Shown: one piece after another, positions 23,712 through 33,113 of the stretch
Layout of the letters: every line of letters begins with the position of its first letter
How positions within the stretch are numbered: position 1 is the first letter of the stretch
Assembly (NCBI GenBank): GCA_017984755.1
Contig: JAGNYW010000032.1
Coordinates: forward strand, 1-33,113
Reading direction: 5' to 3'
Origin: Methyloversatilis sp.
Lineage (GTDB): Bacteria > Pseudomonadota > Gammaproteobacteria > Burkholderiales > Rhodocyclaceae
Length of the DNA: 33,113 nt
Program-made: the position numbers and the translations under genes
The notes under the pieces: model-generated
The model's input: only the letters and a program-made list of their open reading frames with translations
Database searches by the model: none
What the model was told of the DNA's origin: nothing

Positions 23712-23753
23712 GTCGGCGACCTGAAGTCAGCGACCCGCAGTCAGTGACTTTCG
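23712..23753. repeat. three degenerate 14-bp direct repeats
   Basis: Units GTCGGCGACCTGAA, GTCAGCGACCCGCA and GTCAGTGACTTTCG follow one another in the convergent gap after the 90-aa gene. The third unit contains the DUF1415 stop codon. This is probably a minor tandem duplication. Confidence 0.55.
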
Positions 23754-24301
23754 CGGCGCCCGTCCGGCAGCCCGAGCGCGCGCCAGCCGGCGATGCCGAG
23801 CTTTTCCAGCGTTTCGATATTGTGTTCGTAGATGCTTTCCGCTTCCGGAAAAGCATCGACCGCGCGTGTCACGCTTGCTTCGCGCAGCAGGTGGATGGTC
23901 GGGAACGGCGCGCGATTCGTGTAGTTGCCGATATCGTCCGGCTCCGTGTCGGCGAACTGCCAGCGCGGGTGAAAGGCAGCGACCTGCAGCACGCCCTCAT
24001 GACCATGCTCGGTCACCGCGTCGTCGACCAGATCGAGGAAGTCGTTGAAGTCGAGAAAGTCTTCCAGCAGCGACGCGTGCATGATCAGGGTGGTGTCGAC
24101 CTGCTGCGGATCGGCGGCAGCCAGAAACTCGATCTCGCGGTCGATGTCCTCGAGGAAGGCGTCGAAATGCTTCGCTTCGCTGACCACGAAACGCACCTGC
24201 TCCTTCACATATACGGCCTTGGCGAACGGGCACAGATTCAGGCCGATGACGGCCTTTTCCAGCCAGTCTCGGGTAGCGGCGATGACTTCGTCCTTGTTCA
24301 T
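23741..24301 (-). CDS. DUF1415 family protein
   Basis: The 186-aa product matches DUF1415: NLCPFAKAVYVKEQVRFVVS near the N-terminus, with a conserved Cys24, FHPRWQFADTEPDDIGNYTNRAPFP in the centre (quoted in part: QFADTEPDDIGNYTNRAP) and HLLREASVTRAVD. Function unknown. The start overlaps the hydrolase stop by four bases (ATGA). Confidence 0.9.
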   Translation of the reverse strand: MNKDEVIAATRDWLEKAVIGLNLCPFAKAVYVKEQVRFVVSEAKHFDAFLEDIDREIEFLAAADPQQVDTTLIMHASLLEDFLDFNDFLDLVDDAVTEHGHEGVLQVAAFHPRWQFADTEPDDIGNYTNRAPFPTIHLLREASVTRAVDAFPEAESIYEHNIETLEKLGIAGWRALGLPDGRRESH

Positions 24302-25230
24302 GCGGTGATGCCTTCAGTCAGGAATTGTTCGATCGGCGCGACCTGCGCCATGTCCATGAACATGGGCGCGTGGCCGACGCCCGCAAATTCGAGCGTGCGG
24401 GCCTTCGGGCCGCGCAGCGTCATCTGCATCAGCGTGTCGTGCGTCAGCAGGTCGGATTCGGCGCCCCGCACGCACAGCGTCGGGCAGCGTATTGCGTCAT
24501 ACAGGTTCCACAGTTCGATGTCGCCGAGGAACATCATGGCCTGCACCGGCTTGCCGATGTCCGGGTCGTAACCCATTTCGAAACCGCCGCCGTCGACTGC
24601 TCGCGTGACGTGCACGGTCAGATGACGCCACTGCGCATCGGTCAGCGGACCGAACGGCGCACTGACCGTGCGGATGTAGCGTTCGGCCTCGTCCAGCGAC
24701 GCGAACTTCGGCGCCTTGCCCACGTATTCGGCGATGCGGCGCAGGCTGGTCGACGTGATGACCGGACCGACATCGTTCAGCACCATGCGGTCGATCGGCG
24801 TGTCCGGCATCGCGGCCAGTGCCATGCCGATGAGTCCGCCCATCGACGTACCGAACCAGTGCACCCTGTCGACACCGAGTCGCGCAATCAGCGTGACCAT
24901 GTCGCCGACGTACTGCGGCACACCGTAGGCGGACGGATCAAGCAGCCAGTCGCTGCGGCCGCGGCCCACGACGTCGGGACATACGACCCGGTAATGGCGG
25001 CTCAGCCGCTGCGCGAGAAAGTCGAAATCCCGGCCGACGCGGGTCAGTCCATGCACGCACACCAGCACGCGCGGGTTCGCCGGATCGCCCCACTCCGCGT
25101 AGGCCATGCGGTGCAGCCCGGCCGGGCTGGCGCACTGCACGCGATGCAGGCGCGGCTGTGCCACGGCAGGCGCTGCAGCGTCAGCCGGTGCGCGGCCGAA
25201 CCACGAGGAAATTCTGTCGATGATGCTCAT
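24298..25230 (-). CDS. alpha/beta hydrolase
   Basis: The 310-aa product is an alpha/beta-hydrolase fold enzyme. The nucleophile elbow is GTSMGG (Ser129), the oxyanion-hole HG is His60-Gly61, and the probable acid Asp260 and His287 (GVGHAP) complete the triad. A short N-terminal extension (about 1-25) is Ala/Pro-rich, without a signal. AGGAGA precedes the ATG at 25230; the longer frame upstream is not supported. The substrate is unknown (esterase- or lactonase-like). It forms an operon with the overlapping DUF1415 gene. Confidence 0.9.
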   Translation of the reverse strand: MSIIDRISSWFGRAPADAAAPAVAQPRLHRVQCASPAGLHRMAYAEWGDPANPRVLVCVHGLTRVGRDFDFLAQRLSRHYRVVCPDVVGRGRSDWLLDPSAYGVPQYVGDMVTLIARLGVDRVHWFGTSMGGLIGMALAAMPDTPIDRMVLNDVGPVITSTSLRRIAEYVGKAPKFASLDEAERYIRTVSAPFGPLTDAQWRHLTVHVTRAVDGGGFEMGYDPDIGKPVQAMMFLGDIELWNLYDAIRCPTLCVRGAESDLLTHDTLMQMTLRGPKARTLEFAGVGHAPMFMDMAQVAPIEQFLTEGITA

Positions 25231-25270
25231 GAAGGTCTCCTGCCATGCCACGACCCAGGGTGGGTACCGT

Positions 25271-27667
25271 TCACGGAACGCGATTGTGCCAGTAGCGCAC
25301 GTCGATCTCCCGACTGAGCACGCGCGTGACGCCGCCTTCGGTGAAATCGAAAGCGGCGGCACCATCGCGATCGCTGCGCCACTGCACGGCACCCTGCGCC
25401 GCATAGCGCGCCTGCACCAGCGGATGCGGGTGATTGAAGCGGTTGCGGTAGCCGCTGGCATGGACCACGTCGCGAGCCCCGACGGCTGCCACGAACGCAG
25501 CCGTCGATGAGGTGCGGCTGCCGTGATGCGGCGACACCAGCAGGTCAGCGGCCAGTGGTGCGCGCCTCGCCACCAGCGCAGCCTCTCCGTCGGCCAGCAG
25601 ATCGCCGGTGATCAGCGCGCTGCCGTGCCGGCTGCTCACGCGCAGCACGCAGGACAGCGCGTTGCTGCTGCGCGCACGCGTTCCCGCAGGCGGGTGCAGC
25701 ATGTCGAAACTCACGCCGTCGAAAGCCCAGCGCTCACCGCCGACGCAGTCGCGCGCATCCGGGCGAAGCAGCCGCAACGCGTCGTTCGCCGGCACCGACG
25801 TCAATACCTCGCCGACCTCCAGACCGCTCAGCACCGAAGCAGCGCCACCCGCGTGATCGCTGTCGGCGTGGCTGATGATGAGCGAATCGATGCGCGTCAC
25901 GCCGAGCGCGCGCAGATAGGGCAGCACCAGCCGCTCGCCGGCGTCGGCCTCGCTGCCGTAACGCGGCCCGGTATCGAACAGCAGATCATGACCGGCGGTC
26001 TGCACATGCACGGCAAGACCCTGCCCCACATCGAGCACGACGACCCGCAATTCACCCTGGGCCGGACGCTGTTCGAGCGGCATGAACACCGGCAGCAGCA
26101 AGGGCAGTGACAGTGCGCGGCACGGCCAGCCGACCGGCGCAAGCAGCACCAGCACGCCCGGCAGCGCACAGGCAAGCGCCCATGCAGGCGGCGCCGGCGC
26201 CTGCCAGAGCACCCAGTCAGGCGCCGTCAGGGCTGCGACACCGACCATCAGCCAGGCCGTGAGCTGATGCGCCACCAGAAGCAGCACATCGACCGGCAGC
26301 ACGACGGCCATCAGCGTCAGCGGCGTGACGACCATGCCGACCAGCGGAATAGCCACCAGATTGACCAGCGGCGATACCAGCGACACGTTCTGGAAGAGGC
26401 CGATCATCACCGGTGCCAGGCCGATCGTGATGGCGGCCTGCGCCTTCAGCCCGCGCACCACGGGATGGGCTGGCGCGATGTCGCCGGCGGCCACGTAGAA
26501 GAGCAGTGCCACCGCGCCGAACGACAACCAGAAGCCGGGATTCATGACCGCCATCGGATGCAGCGGCAGCACGACGCAGACGGCCAGCGCGAGCGCGTTG
26601 AACGGCGACGAGAAGCGGTCGGACAGCAGGGCCAGCCCGGCGACCGACAGCATGACGAGCGTGCGCTGCGCCGGAATGCCGAAGCCGGCCAGCGCACAGT
26701 AGAGCGCAGCCGCCAGCAGCCCGGCGACGATGGCCGCCCGTTGCGCCGCACAACGCAGCGCCAGCCCGGGCACGCGCCGCCATGCGGCGCCCAGCAGCAG
26801 ACCGCACAGGGCGGCCACCATGGTCACGTGCAGGCCGGAAATGGACACCAGGTGCGTGATGCCGGCGCGGGCGAACATGTCCCACTGCGCCGGCGGTATC
26901 GCGCGCTGATCGCCGATGGCCAGTGCGACCAGTACGCCGGCGTACTGGTAACGCGGGTCGGCGCCGTCGACGTTCGCCAGAACGCGCTGGAAGCGCTTGC
27001 GAACGCCTTCCCGGAGCGCGTTGATCACATGCGCCGGGTGCCATGCCTGCAGGTCAACCAGGCGCTGCGCGGCGGCGCCCTCCCCGCCAGCACGCACCGA
27101 GCCGGTCGCGCCGATGCCGCGCTCGAACAACCAGGCCTCGTAATCGAAACCATGCGGATTCATGTTGCCGTGCGGACGCTTGAGCCGCACCCGCAGCTGC
27201 CAGCGGCTGCCAGCCGGCAATACCGGAATGCCTGAAAGCACCGCCTGTTCGTGCGCCGCCGCATCGTGTCCGGCACGCCTGCCGTCCGGCCACGTGAGCG
27301 CAATGCGCGGCGGCACGCCGGGCGGAGCCTGTTCGACCTCGAATTCGAAGCGCTGCCCGCGATCGAGCCGCTGCGGCAGGCCGGCAATCACGCCCGCGAC
27401 ATCGATGTCGCGGCCTTCGAGCGCCGGCGCCAGGCGCCGCGACAGCTGCGCATCACCCCAGATGCCGGCCCATGAGAACGCAACCAGTGCAACGGCCACC
27501 AGACGCGCGATGTCCGAAGGCGTTCCGGCCGGGCGGAGCGCGGCCAGCCAGAGCAGCAGCACTGCGACGACCGACAGCCCCCAAAGCACCGGCATCGCGG
27601 GCAGTTCGGCTTGCTGCTGCGCCAGCCAGAAGCCGGCGACAAGGGAAAGGGCGGCAGGAGCAATCAT
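25271..27667 (-). CDS. comEC: ComEC/Rec2 DNA-uptake channel protein
   Basis: The 798-aa product is the inner-membrane channel for transformation. It starts with membrane helices and an OB-like domain (ComEC N-terminal, DUF4131-like, to about 220), then the competence domain of many helices (about 225-510; QWDMFARAGITHLVSISGLHVTMVA, the family's SGLH motif), and a C-terminal metallo-beta-lactamase-like domain (from about 545: DVGQGLAVHV, FDTGPRYGSEAD, then SHADSDHAGG at about 594-603). Length is typical. It is divergent from the DUF2062 gene. Presence suggests, but does not prove, natural competence. Confidence 0.95.
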   Translation of the reverse strand: MIAPAALSLVAGFWLAQQQAELPAMPVLWGLSVVAVLLLWLAALRPAGTPSDIARLVAVALVAFSWAGIWGDAQLSRRLAPALEGRDIDVAGVIAGLPQRLDRGQRFEFEVEQAPPGVPPRIALTWPDGRRAGHDAAAHEQAVLSGIPVLPAGSRWQLRVRLKRPHGNMNPHGFDYEAWLFERGIGATGSVRAGGEGAAAQRLVDLQAWHPAHVINALREGVRKRFQRVLANVDGADPRYQYAGVLVALAIGDQRAIPPAQWDMFARAGITHLVSISGLHVTMVAALCGLLLGAAWRRVPGLALRCAAQRAAIVAGLLAAALYCALAGFGIPAQRTLVMLSVAGLALLSDRFSSPFNALALAVCVVLPLHPMAVMNPGFWLSFGAVALLFYVAAGDIAPAHPVVRGLKAQAAITIGLAPVMIGLFQNVSLVSPLVNLVAIPLVGMVVTPLTLMAVVLPVDVLLLVAHQLTAWLMVGVAALTAPDWVLWQAPAPPAWALACALPGVLVLLAPVGWPCRALSLPLLLPVFMPLEQRPAQGELRVVVLDVGQGLAVHVQTAGHDLLFDTGPRYGSEADAGERLVLPYLRALGVTRIDSLIISHADSDHAGGAASVLSGLEVGEVLTSVPANDALRLLRPDARDCVGGERWAFDGVSFDMLHPPAGTRARSSNALSCVLRVSSRHGSALITGDLLADGEAALVARRAPLAADLLVSPHHGSRTSSTAAFVAAVGARDVVHASGYRNRFNHPHPLVQARYAAQGAVQWRSDRDGAAAFDFTEGGVTRVLSREIDVRYWHNRVP

Positions 27668-27777
27668 GTGCCGCCATTATTGCGGCCTTTCATGCATTCG
27701 TCATCAAGCGGACATTTCTGCCTCGGCAACCCTGATAAACACCCTGCCATGCAGCGCACAGTCGATAATCCGCGGCA

Positions 27778-28338
27778 ATGAAAAAACTCCTGCGCAAGTA
27801 CATTCCGGATACCGCCAGCCTGCGCCGCAATCCCTGGCTGGCGCCTTTCGCCGACTGGCTCGGCCACCCGCGCCTGTGGCACCTGAACCGCCACAGCTGT
27901 GCCGGCGGCGTGGCGGTAGGCTTGTTCGCGGGGCTGATTCCCGGTCCGCTGCAGGTGCTGGGTGCGGTGCTGCTCGCTGTGCCGCTGAGGGTGAACCTGC
28001 CGCTGGCCATCGCGGTGACCTTCTACAGCAACCCGCTCACTATCGTTCCGCTGTACGCGGTGGCATGGGCCTACGGCCGCATGGCGATGCCGCTGTTCGG
28101 CCTCACCATGCCGCCCGGCGCCACCTTCAAGCCGCCGCACATCCCCGACGGCGCCGGATTCGGTGGCTGGATCGATACCTTGATCGACTGGGCGCTCGCA
28201 CTGGGCGAACCGCTGCTGATCGGCCTTCCGCTGCTCGCCGTCACCCTCGCCGCACTGGGCTACGTGACCGTGCTGGGCGTGTGGCGCTGGCATCTGGTCC
28301 GCGCCTGGCAGCGGCGCGCAGCGCGCACGTCACGTTAG
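27778..28338 (+). CDS. DUF2062 inner-membrane protein
   Basis: The 186-aa product is a DUF2062 membrane protein. The family core GGVAVGLFAGLIPGPLQVLGAVLL and FYSNPLTIVPLYAVAWAYGR (about 43-98) holds the first hydrophobic stretches, with a C-terminal helix pair after an interdomain loop. Function unknown. It is monocistronic and converges on lolD. Confidence 0.88.
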   Translation: MKKLLRKYIPDTASLRRNPWLAPFADWLGHPRLWHLNRHSCAGGVAVGLFAGLIPGPLQVLGAVLLAVPLRVNLPLAIAVTFYSNPLTIVPLYAVAWAYGRMAMPLFGLTMPPGATFKPPHIPDGAGFGGWIDTLIDWALALGEPLLIGLPLLAVTLAALGYVTVLGVWRWHLVRAWQRRAARTSR

Positions 28339-28400
28339 AGCCTGTTCAGCCGGGGGCTTGTTCGCATTCAATCGTGATCCGCGTCTGCAGTGCCGCCGTC

Positions 28401-28428
28401 CCTTGCACCTTGCACCTTGCGTCTTGAA
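28401..28428. repeat. three CCTTGCA heptamers plus a degenerate fourth
   Basis: CCTTGCA occurs as perfect tandem units at 28401-28407 and 28408-28414, then CCTTGCG (28415-28421) and TCTTGAA (28422-28428). It lies between the converging DUF2062 and lolD genes, ending 7 bases from the lolD stop. The 96-base gap holds no clear terminator. Confidence 0.7.
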
Positions 28429-28434
28429 TCTGCC

Positions 28435-29106
28435 TCAAAACCGGCCATCCACCAGCCGCACGATGCGGTCGGTGCGCTCGGCCAGCCGCTCGTCGTGGGT
28501 GACGATGACGAAGCTGGTACCGCGCGTGCGGCTCAGCGTGAGCATGAGGTCGAACACGCCACCGGCGGTCTTGCTGTCGAGATTGCCGGTCGGTTCGTCG
28601 GCCAGCACGCAGGCCGGCTGGGTGACCAGCGCCCGCGCCACGGCCACGCGCTGGCGTTCGCCGCCCGACAGTTCGCCCGGCTGATGCTGCACCCGGTGCG
28701 CCAGTCCGACTTCCGCCAGCATGGCAGCAGCAGCGGCGCGTGCGTCGGCCTGCGACTGGCGGCGGATCAACAGCGGCATGGCCACGTTGTCGAGCGCGGA
28801 AAACTCGGCCAGCAAGTGATGGAACTGGTAGACGAAGCCGAGCGAGCGATTGCGCAGCGTGCCGCGCGCCGCTTCGCCGAGTGATGAATAGTCCTGTCCG
28901 AGCAGCGACACGCTGCCCGAGCTCGGCACGTCCAGACCGCCGAGCAGGTGCAGCAGCGTGCTCTTGCCCGAGCCGCTGGAGCCGACGATGGCGACGCGCT
29001 CGCCGCGCATCACGTCCAGATCGACGCCGGCCAGCACCGGCACCTCGACCTTGCCCTGATGGAAGATTTTCGACAGGCCGCGGCAGGCCAGCACGACTTC
29101 ACTCAT
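28435..29106 (-). CDS. lolD: lipoprotein-releasing ABC transporter ATPase
   Basis: The 223-aa product powers release of outer-membrane lipoproteins from the inner membrane to LolA. Walker [10 protein letters not shown] (about 42-50), the signature LSGGERQRV, Walker [12 protein letters not shown] and the switch VTHDERLA are all present. It overlaps the lolC stop by 8 bases, so the two are coupled. Confidence 0.96.
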   Translation of the reverse strand: MSEVVLACRGLSKIFHQGKVEVPVLAGVDLDVMRGERVAIVGSSGSGKSTLLHLLGGLDVPSSGSVSLLGQDYSSLGEAARGTLRNRSLGFVYQFHHLLAEFSALDNVAMPLLIRRQSQADARAAAAAMLAEVGLAHRVQHQPGELSGGERQRVAVARALVTQPACVLADEPTGNLDSKTAGGVFDLMLTLSRTRGTSFVIVTHDERLAERTDRIVRLVDGRF

Positions 29107-30343
29107 AGCGCAGCGCCTCCGCCGGCTGCACGCGCGAGGCGCGCCAGCTCGGATAAAGCGTCGCTGCCAGCGTCAGCAGTCCGCCGATGAAGGTCACCGC
29201 AAGCACGTCGGACATCAGGATTTCCGACGGCAGTTCGGGAATGAAATACACCTCGGCCGACCACAGCGATACGCCTGCGATGGCTTCGATGGCCGGGACG
29301 ACCACGTCGAGGTTGGACGCCAGCGCAATGCCGCCGGCCACCCCGAGCAGCAGTCCGCCGCCGCCGATCACCGCGCCCTGCACGATGAACACCGCCATCA
29401 TGCTGGCCGGGCTGGCGCCCAGCGTGCGCAGGATGGCGATGTCGGCCTGCTTGTCGGTCACCACCATGATGAGCATGGACACGATGTTGAAGGCGGCGAC
29501 CGCGACGATGAGCAGCAGGATGATGAACATCATGTTTTTCTCGATCGCGATGGCGCGGAAGAAATTGGCGTGCTGGCGGGTCCAGTCACCCACGAGAAGG
29601 TCCTCACCCGACAGTTGCGCATGCAGCTCACGCGCCACGCGCGGTGCATCGAACAGGTCGCCCAGCTTGAGGCGCACGCCGGACACGCGGTCTTCCATGC
29701 GGTACAGCGTCTGTGCGTCCTGCATGTGGATCAGCGCGAGGCTGGCGTCGTACTCGTAGTGCCCGGCCTCGAACACCCCGACTACGGTGAATTGCTTCAG
29801 CCGCGGCAGTACGGCGGCCGGTGTCACCAGGCCCTGCGGCGCGATCAGCGTCACCTTTTCGCCGACCTGCACGCGCAGGGCGCGCGCCAGTTCCAGCCCC
29901 AGCACGATGCCGAAGCTGCCGGGCTGCAGTTCGTCCAGGCGACCGGCGCGCATGTGCTGGCTGAAATCCGCCACACCGTCTTCGGCAGCCGGCAGCACGC
30001 CGCGCACCATGGCGCCGCGCACCGTCTGGTCGAAGCTCAGCATGGCCTGTTCGCTGACATAGGGCGCAGCGGCGCGCACATCCGGGTTCTTCAGTGCCGC
30101 GTCGGCCACCTGCTGCCAGCCGGTCAACTCGTTGTCGTAGCCGGTGATCTGCACGTGCGAAGCCACACCGAGGATGCGGGTGCGCAATTCCTTCTGGAAG
30201 CCATTCATCACCGACAGCACCGTGATCAGTGCCGCCACGCCCAGCGCCAGACCGAGCGTGGATATCAGGGAAATGAATGAAATGAAGCCGTTGCGCCGTT
30301 TGGCCCGCACATAGCGCAGCCCGAGCAGGATTTCATAGTTCAT
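29099..30343 (-). CDS. lolC: lipoprotein-releasing ABC transporter permease (LolC/E/F type)
   Basis: The 414-aa product is the FtsX/MacB-type permease partner of LolD. The N-terminus ([27 protein letters not shown], in part) leads into the first helix, then a large periplasmic domain (about 50-265), and three C-terminal helices with [25 protein letters not shown] typical of the family. The start at 30343 fits LolC/E length; the frame upstream is not supported. The single gene here could be LolC, LolE or a fused-function LolF. Confidence 0.93.
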   Translation of the reverse strand: MNYEILLGLRYVRAKRRNGFISFISLISTLGLALGVAALITVLSVMNGFQKELRTRILGVASHVQITGYDNELTGWQQVADAALKNPDVRAAAPYVSEQAMLSFDQTVRGAMVRGVLPAAEDGVADFSQHMRAGRLDELQPGSFGIVLGLELARALRVQVGEKVTLIAPQGLVTPAAVLPRLKQFTVVGVFEAGHYEYDASLALIHMQDAQTLYRMEDRVSGVRLKLGDLFDAPRVARELHAQLSGEDLLVGDWTRQHANFFRAIAIEKNMMFIILLLIVAVAAFNIVSMLIMVVTDKQADIAILRTLGASPASMMAVFIVQGAVIGGGGLLLGVAGGIALASNLDVVVPAIEAIAGVSLWSAEVYFIPELPSEILMSDVLAVTFIGGLLTLAATLYPSWRASRVQPAEALRYE

Positions 30344-30481
30344 GGGTTGGGCATGGTACCGGTATCGGCGTCGGCGCGCCGTCCGCATGCGCCGACACGA
30401 AGTGCCGAACGACAGGAAGAGGTGCCCCGACTGCCGCCGCAAGCTGCGAAGTCCGGGCAGCCGACGCGGTACACTCCCGTC

Positions 30482-31489
30482 ATGTCACTGCATCTCGTTC
30501 TTCCCGGCCTGCTCTGGCCCGCCCCGACACCGCACACCGGTTCGCCGCCGGCGCCCCGCACGGCAGCGCTTTCGCGCCTTGCCGGCTGCGGCACCATGAC
30601 GCGCCGCGCCGCACAACCGGTCGAATACCTGCTCGCTTCGCTGTTCGGACTGGACGAGCGCGCGCCGTTCGGCGCGCTGCGGCGCGCCGGCTGCGGCGAG
30701 GCGGCGAACACCCGGCACTGGCTGGCGGCCGACGCCGTTCACCTGCGCTTCGCGCGCGATGCGCTGCTGCTGACCGATGCGCCGGACGTGGCACCGGACG
30801 CCGACGAGGCAGCCGCGCTGGCGGCGTCGTGGAACGCGCATTTCGCCAATGTCGGCTGGCTGTACCTGGGCGCCGGCGGTCATGGGCATCTGGCGCTGCA
30901 CGAAGCGCTGGATGCCGGCACCACGCCGCCCGGCGGCGCACTCGGCCGGAAGATTGACGTGCGCATGCCTACCGGACCGGACGGCGCAAGACTGCGCCAG
31001 TGGATGAACGAAACGCAGATGCTGTTCCACGGCCATGCGGTGAACGCGGCGCGCGAGGACGCGGGCAAACCGGCCATCAACAGCCTCTGGTTCTGGGGCG
31101 CAGGCGCCGCGCCGGTGCGGGCTCAGGCCCGCTGCCTGCAGGTCTGGACCGACAATGCGCTGGCACGCGGAATGGCGCTGGCCGCCGGCGTCCGCGCGGC
31201 ACCACTGCCCGCGAACAGTGTGATCGCCCTGCTGCCGGACAACCTGATCGTGCTCGACTCAGCCCTGCAGCCGTCGCTCTACCTCGATTTCGAGAGCTGG
31301 GCCGCTGCCGTCCGGCAGATCGACGAACACTGGATCGAACCTGCTCTGGCAGCGCTCAAGCGCGGCGACGTGCAGACCCTGATGCTCACCCTGACCGGCG
31401 ACGACGGACGACTCGACGTCACGGTGCAGCGGCGCGACCTGATGAAATTCTGGCGCCGCCCGCTTTCCCTCACGGGCTTCACCTTTTGA
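30482..31489 (+). CDS. RpfE-like (phosphoglycerate-mutase-type) protein
   Basis: The 335-aa product resembles RpfE-type proteins often annotated as cofactor-independent phosphoglycerate mutase: RLRQWMNETQMLFHGHAVNAARE and NSLWFWGAG (about 167-205), and a C-terminal SWAAAVRQIDEHWIEPALAALKRGD. No signal or membrane helix is seen. An enzymatic role is not established. The gene is 13 bases before recJ, a pair that is widespread in beta- and gammaproteobacteria. Confidence 0.85.
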   Translation: MSLHLVLPGLLWPAPTPHTGSPPAPRTAALSRLAGCGTMTRRAAQPVEYLLASLFGLDERAPFGALRRAGCGEAANTRHWLAADAVHLRFARDALLLTDAPDVAPDADEAAALAASWNAHFANVGWLYLGAGGHGHLALHEALDAGTTPPGGALGRKIDVRMPTGPDGARLRQWMNETQMLFHGHAVNAAREDAGKPAINSLWFWGAGAAPVRAQARCLQVWTDNALARGMALAAGVRAAPLPANSVIALLPDNLIVLDSALQPSLYLDFESWAAAVRQIDEHWIEPALAALKRGDVQTLMLTLTGDDGRLDVTVQRRDLMKFWRRPLSLTGFTF

Positions 31490-31502
31490 ATCGCGACCGG
31501 AC

Positions 31503-33113
31503 ATGACCTGCATTCTCAGTCGCAAGGTACCGCTGCGCAGCAGTGACATGCTGGCCCAGCAGGGCGTGCATCCGCTGCTGGCACGTCTTTATGCCGCACG
31601 CGGCGTGCAGGACCGCAGCCAGATCGACTATTCCCTGAAGGCCCTGCTGCCGCCTGAACAGCTGACCGGCGCGCATGACGCAGCGGTCATGCTGGCCGAC
31701 GCCATCGAAGCCGATGCGCGGCTGCTCATCGTGGCCGACTACGACTGCGACGGCGCCACCGCCTGCGCCATCGGCATCCGGGCGCTGCGCGCCATGGGCG
31801 CCGACGTGAACTATCTGGTGCCCAACCGCTTCGAGTACGGCTACGGCCTGACGCCAGAAATCGTCGATCTCGCGGCGCACGCCGAGCCGGACATCATCAT
31901 CACCGTGGACAACGGCATCGCCAGCGTCGAGGGCGTGGCGCGCGCCAACGAACTGGGCATATCGGTGCTGGTGACCGACCATCACCTGCCGGGCGACACG
32001 CTGCCGGCGGCCGATGTGATCGTCAATCCGAACCAGCCGGGCTGCGCCTTTCCGAGCAAGGCGATCGCCGGCTGCGGCGTGATGTTCTACGTCATGCTGG
32101 CCCTGCGTGCCGAACTGCGCGCACGCGGTGCCTTCGCCGACCGCGAAGCACCGAATCTGGGCAATCTGCTCGATCTGGTGGCGCTCGGCACCGTGGCCGA
32201 CGTGGTGAAGCTCGATCACAACAACCGCGTGCTGGTGACGCAGGGCATGCAGCGCATCCGCGCGGGCAGGATGGTGCCGGGGCTGCGTGCGCTGTTCGCG
32301 GCGGCCGGCCGCGAACCGGAACGTGCCCATTCCTTCGATCTGGGCTTCGCCCTCGGGCCGCGGCTGAACGCCGCCGGCCGCCTGTCGGACATGTCGCTCG
32401 GCATCGAATGCCTGATCACCGACGACTTCGCCCGCGCAGCAACCCTGGCCGAACAGCTCGACGCGATGAACCGCGAACGGCGCGAAATCGAACACGGCAT
32501 GCAGGAAGAAGCGGAGTCGCAACTGGCCGGCATCGATGTGGGCGAATCGAACTCGCTGTCGCTGTTTCACCCGGACTGGCATCAGGGCGTGATCGGCATC
32601 GTCGCCTCCCGCATCAAGGAGCGCGCGCACCGCCCCACCATCGCGTTCGCGCGCGTCAGCGAGGGCGAGATCAAGGGTTCCGGGCGCTCCATTCCCGGCC
32701 TGCACCTGCGCGATGCGCTCGATCTGGTATCCAAGCGCGAGCCCGATCTGATCATCCGCTTCGGCGGTCATGCCATGGCGGCCGGACTGACCCTGCGCGA
32801 AACGGACCTCGAGCGCTTCCGTGACTGCTTCGAAAAGGCAGTGGCCGACCTGGTGGAACCTTCCGCGCTCACCCGCACCATAGAAACGGACGGCGCGCTG
32901 GAAGCATCGCTGATGAATCTGAACGCAGCCTTGCTGATGGAGGCCGAAACCTGGGGTCAGGGCTTTCCGCCGCCGGTGTTTTCCGACCATTTCGAGGTAC
33001 GCGGCCAGCGCCTGCTCAAGGACAAGCACCTCAAGCTGACGCTGGTGAAGGACGGCGCCACCTTCGACGCGATCTGGTTCAACCGCGCCGAGCCGCTGCC
33101 GGCGCAGGTCAAC
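31503..33113 (+). CDS. recJ: single-stranded-DNA-specific exonuclease RecJ, 3' end beyond the window
   Basis: The first 537 codons of RecJ (usually about 570) are present without a stop. The 5'-to-3' single-strand exonuclease acts in recombination, mismatch and base-excision repair. Metal-binding motifs: DYDCDG (Asp79-Asp81-Asp83), the DNGIAS motif (Asp136), VTDHHLP (Asp159, His160, His161) and a C-terminal DHHA1 FGGHAMAAGL (about 420-429). The C-terminal OB fold is in part included. The ATG is 13 bases after the stop of the RpfE-like gene; the open reading frame on the opposite strand is a shadow. Confidence 0.97.
   Translation, partial: MTCILSRKVPLRSSDMLAQQGVHPLLARLYAARGVQDRSQIDYSLKALLPPEQLTGAHDAAVMLADAIEADARLLIVADYDCDGATACAIGIRALRAMGADVNYLVPNRFEYGYGLTPEIVDLAAHAEPDIIITVDNGIASVEGVARANELGISVLVTDHHLPGDTLPAADVIVNPNQPGCAFPSKAIAGCGVMFYVMLALRAELRARGAFADREAPNLGNLLDLVALGTVADVVKLDHNNRVLVTQGMQRIRAGRMVPGLRALFAAAGREPERAHSFDLGFALGPRLNAAGRLSDMSLGIECLITDDFARAATLAEQLDAMNRERREIEHGMQEEAESQLAGIDVGESNSLSLFHPDWHQGVIGIVASRIKERAHRPTIAFARVSEGEIKGSGRSIPGLHLRDALDLVSKREPDLIIRFGGHAMAAGLTLRETDLERFRDCFEKAVADLVEPSALTRTIETDGALEASLMNLNAALLMEAETWGQGFPPPVFSDHFEVRGQRLLKDKHLKLTLVKDGATFDAIWFNRAEPLPAQVN

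Noticed and set aside
27668-27777. Possible hairpin GCCGC/GCGGC in the comEC/DUF2062 divergent gap
   Set aside because: Only five paired bases with a seven-base loop, which is expected by chance at this GC content.
31479-33029. 516-codon minus-strand open frame
   Set aside because: Antisense shadow of recJ, which carries all catalytic motifs on the plus strand.
1-33113. CRISPR array, prophage or complete insertion sequence
   Set aside because: No regularly spaced repeats, transposase, integrase or phage structural genes are seen in the window.

Overview
This is GC-rich DNA with the gene content of a betaproteobacterium, most likely of the Rhodocyclales/Nitrosomonadales type. Pointers are a DUF3305/DUF3306-associated, TAT-exported formate dehydrogenase locus, a PEP-CTERM protein behind a sigma-54-like promoter, and an RpfE-like gene directly upstream of recJ. 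A methylotroph such as Methyloversatilis would fit, but the genus is inference. No CRISPR, phage or complete insertion sequence was seen. Long reading frames antisense to real genes are high-GC shadows and were left out.

Layout. Positions 1-345 (minus strand) hold an initiator tRNA with its own promoter. Next comes what looks like the promoter and leader of a ribosomal RNA operon whose 16S gene lies beyond the left edge. Positions 478-4585 carry a NarL-type two-component pair followed by a TonB-dependent receptor; two inverted repeats lie between regulator and receptor. Positions 4693-14159 (minus strand) form a periplasm-facing formate dehydrogenase locus: DUF3305 and DUF3306 proteins, a 697-residue polyferredoxin-like protein, a TorD-type chaperone, a small TAT peptide, FdhA, FdhB, a small lipoprotein, cytochrome b FdhC and a small secreted protein. 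Divergent from it, 14212-18889 (plus strand) is a tightly overlapped molybdenum-cofactor operon: moaA, fdhD, mobA, moeA and an HTH/substrate-binding-domain protein. The two operons form one functional unit, since FdhA needs bis-MGD cofactor, FdhD-dependent maturation and TorD/TAT-assisted export.

Positions 18909-20790 (minus strand) hold a decayed TonB/ExbD-haemagglutinin locus: one intact exbD, a 5'-truncated exbD, and a tonB-like gene joined out of frame to the 3' end of a filamentous-haemagglutinin-type gene. Right beside it, a sigma-54-like promoter drives a PEP-CTERM protein (20892-22409).

The rest is housekeeping: truC, a small unknown gene preceded by a perfect 12-bp inverted repeat, DUF1415, an alpha/beta hydrolase, comEC, a DUF2062 membrane protein, lolD, lolC, an RpfE-like protein, and recJ running off the right edge.
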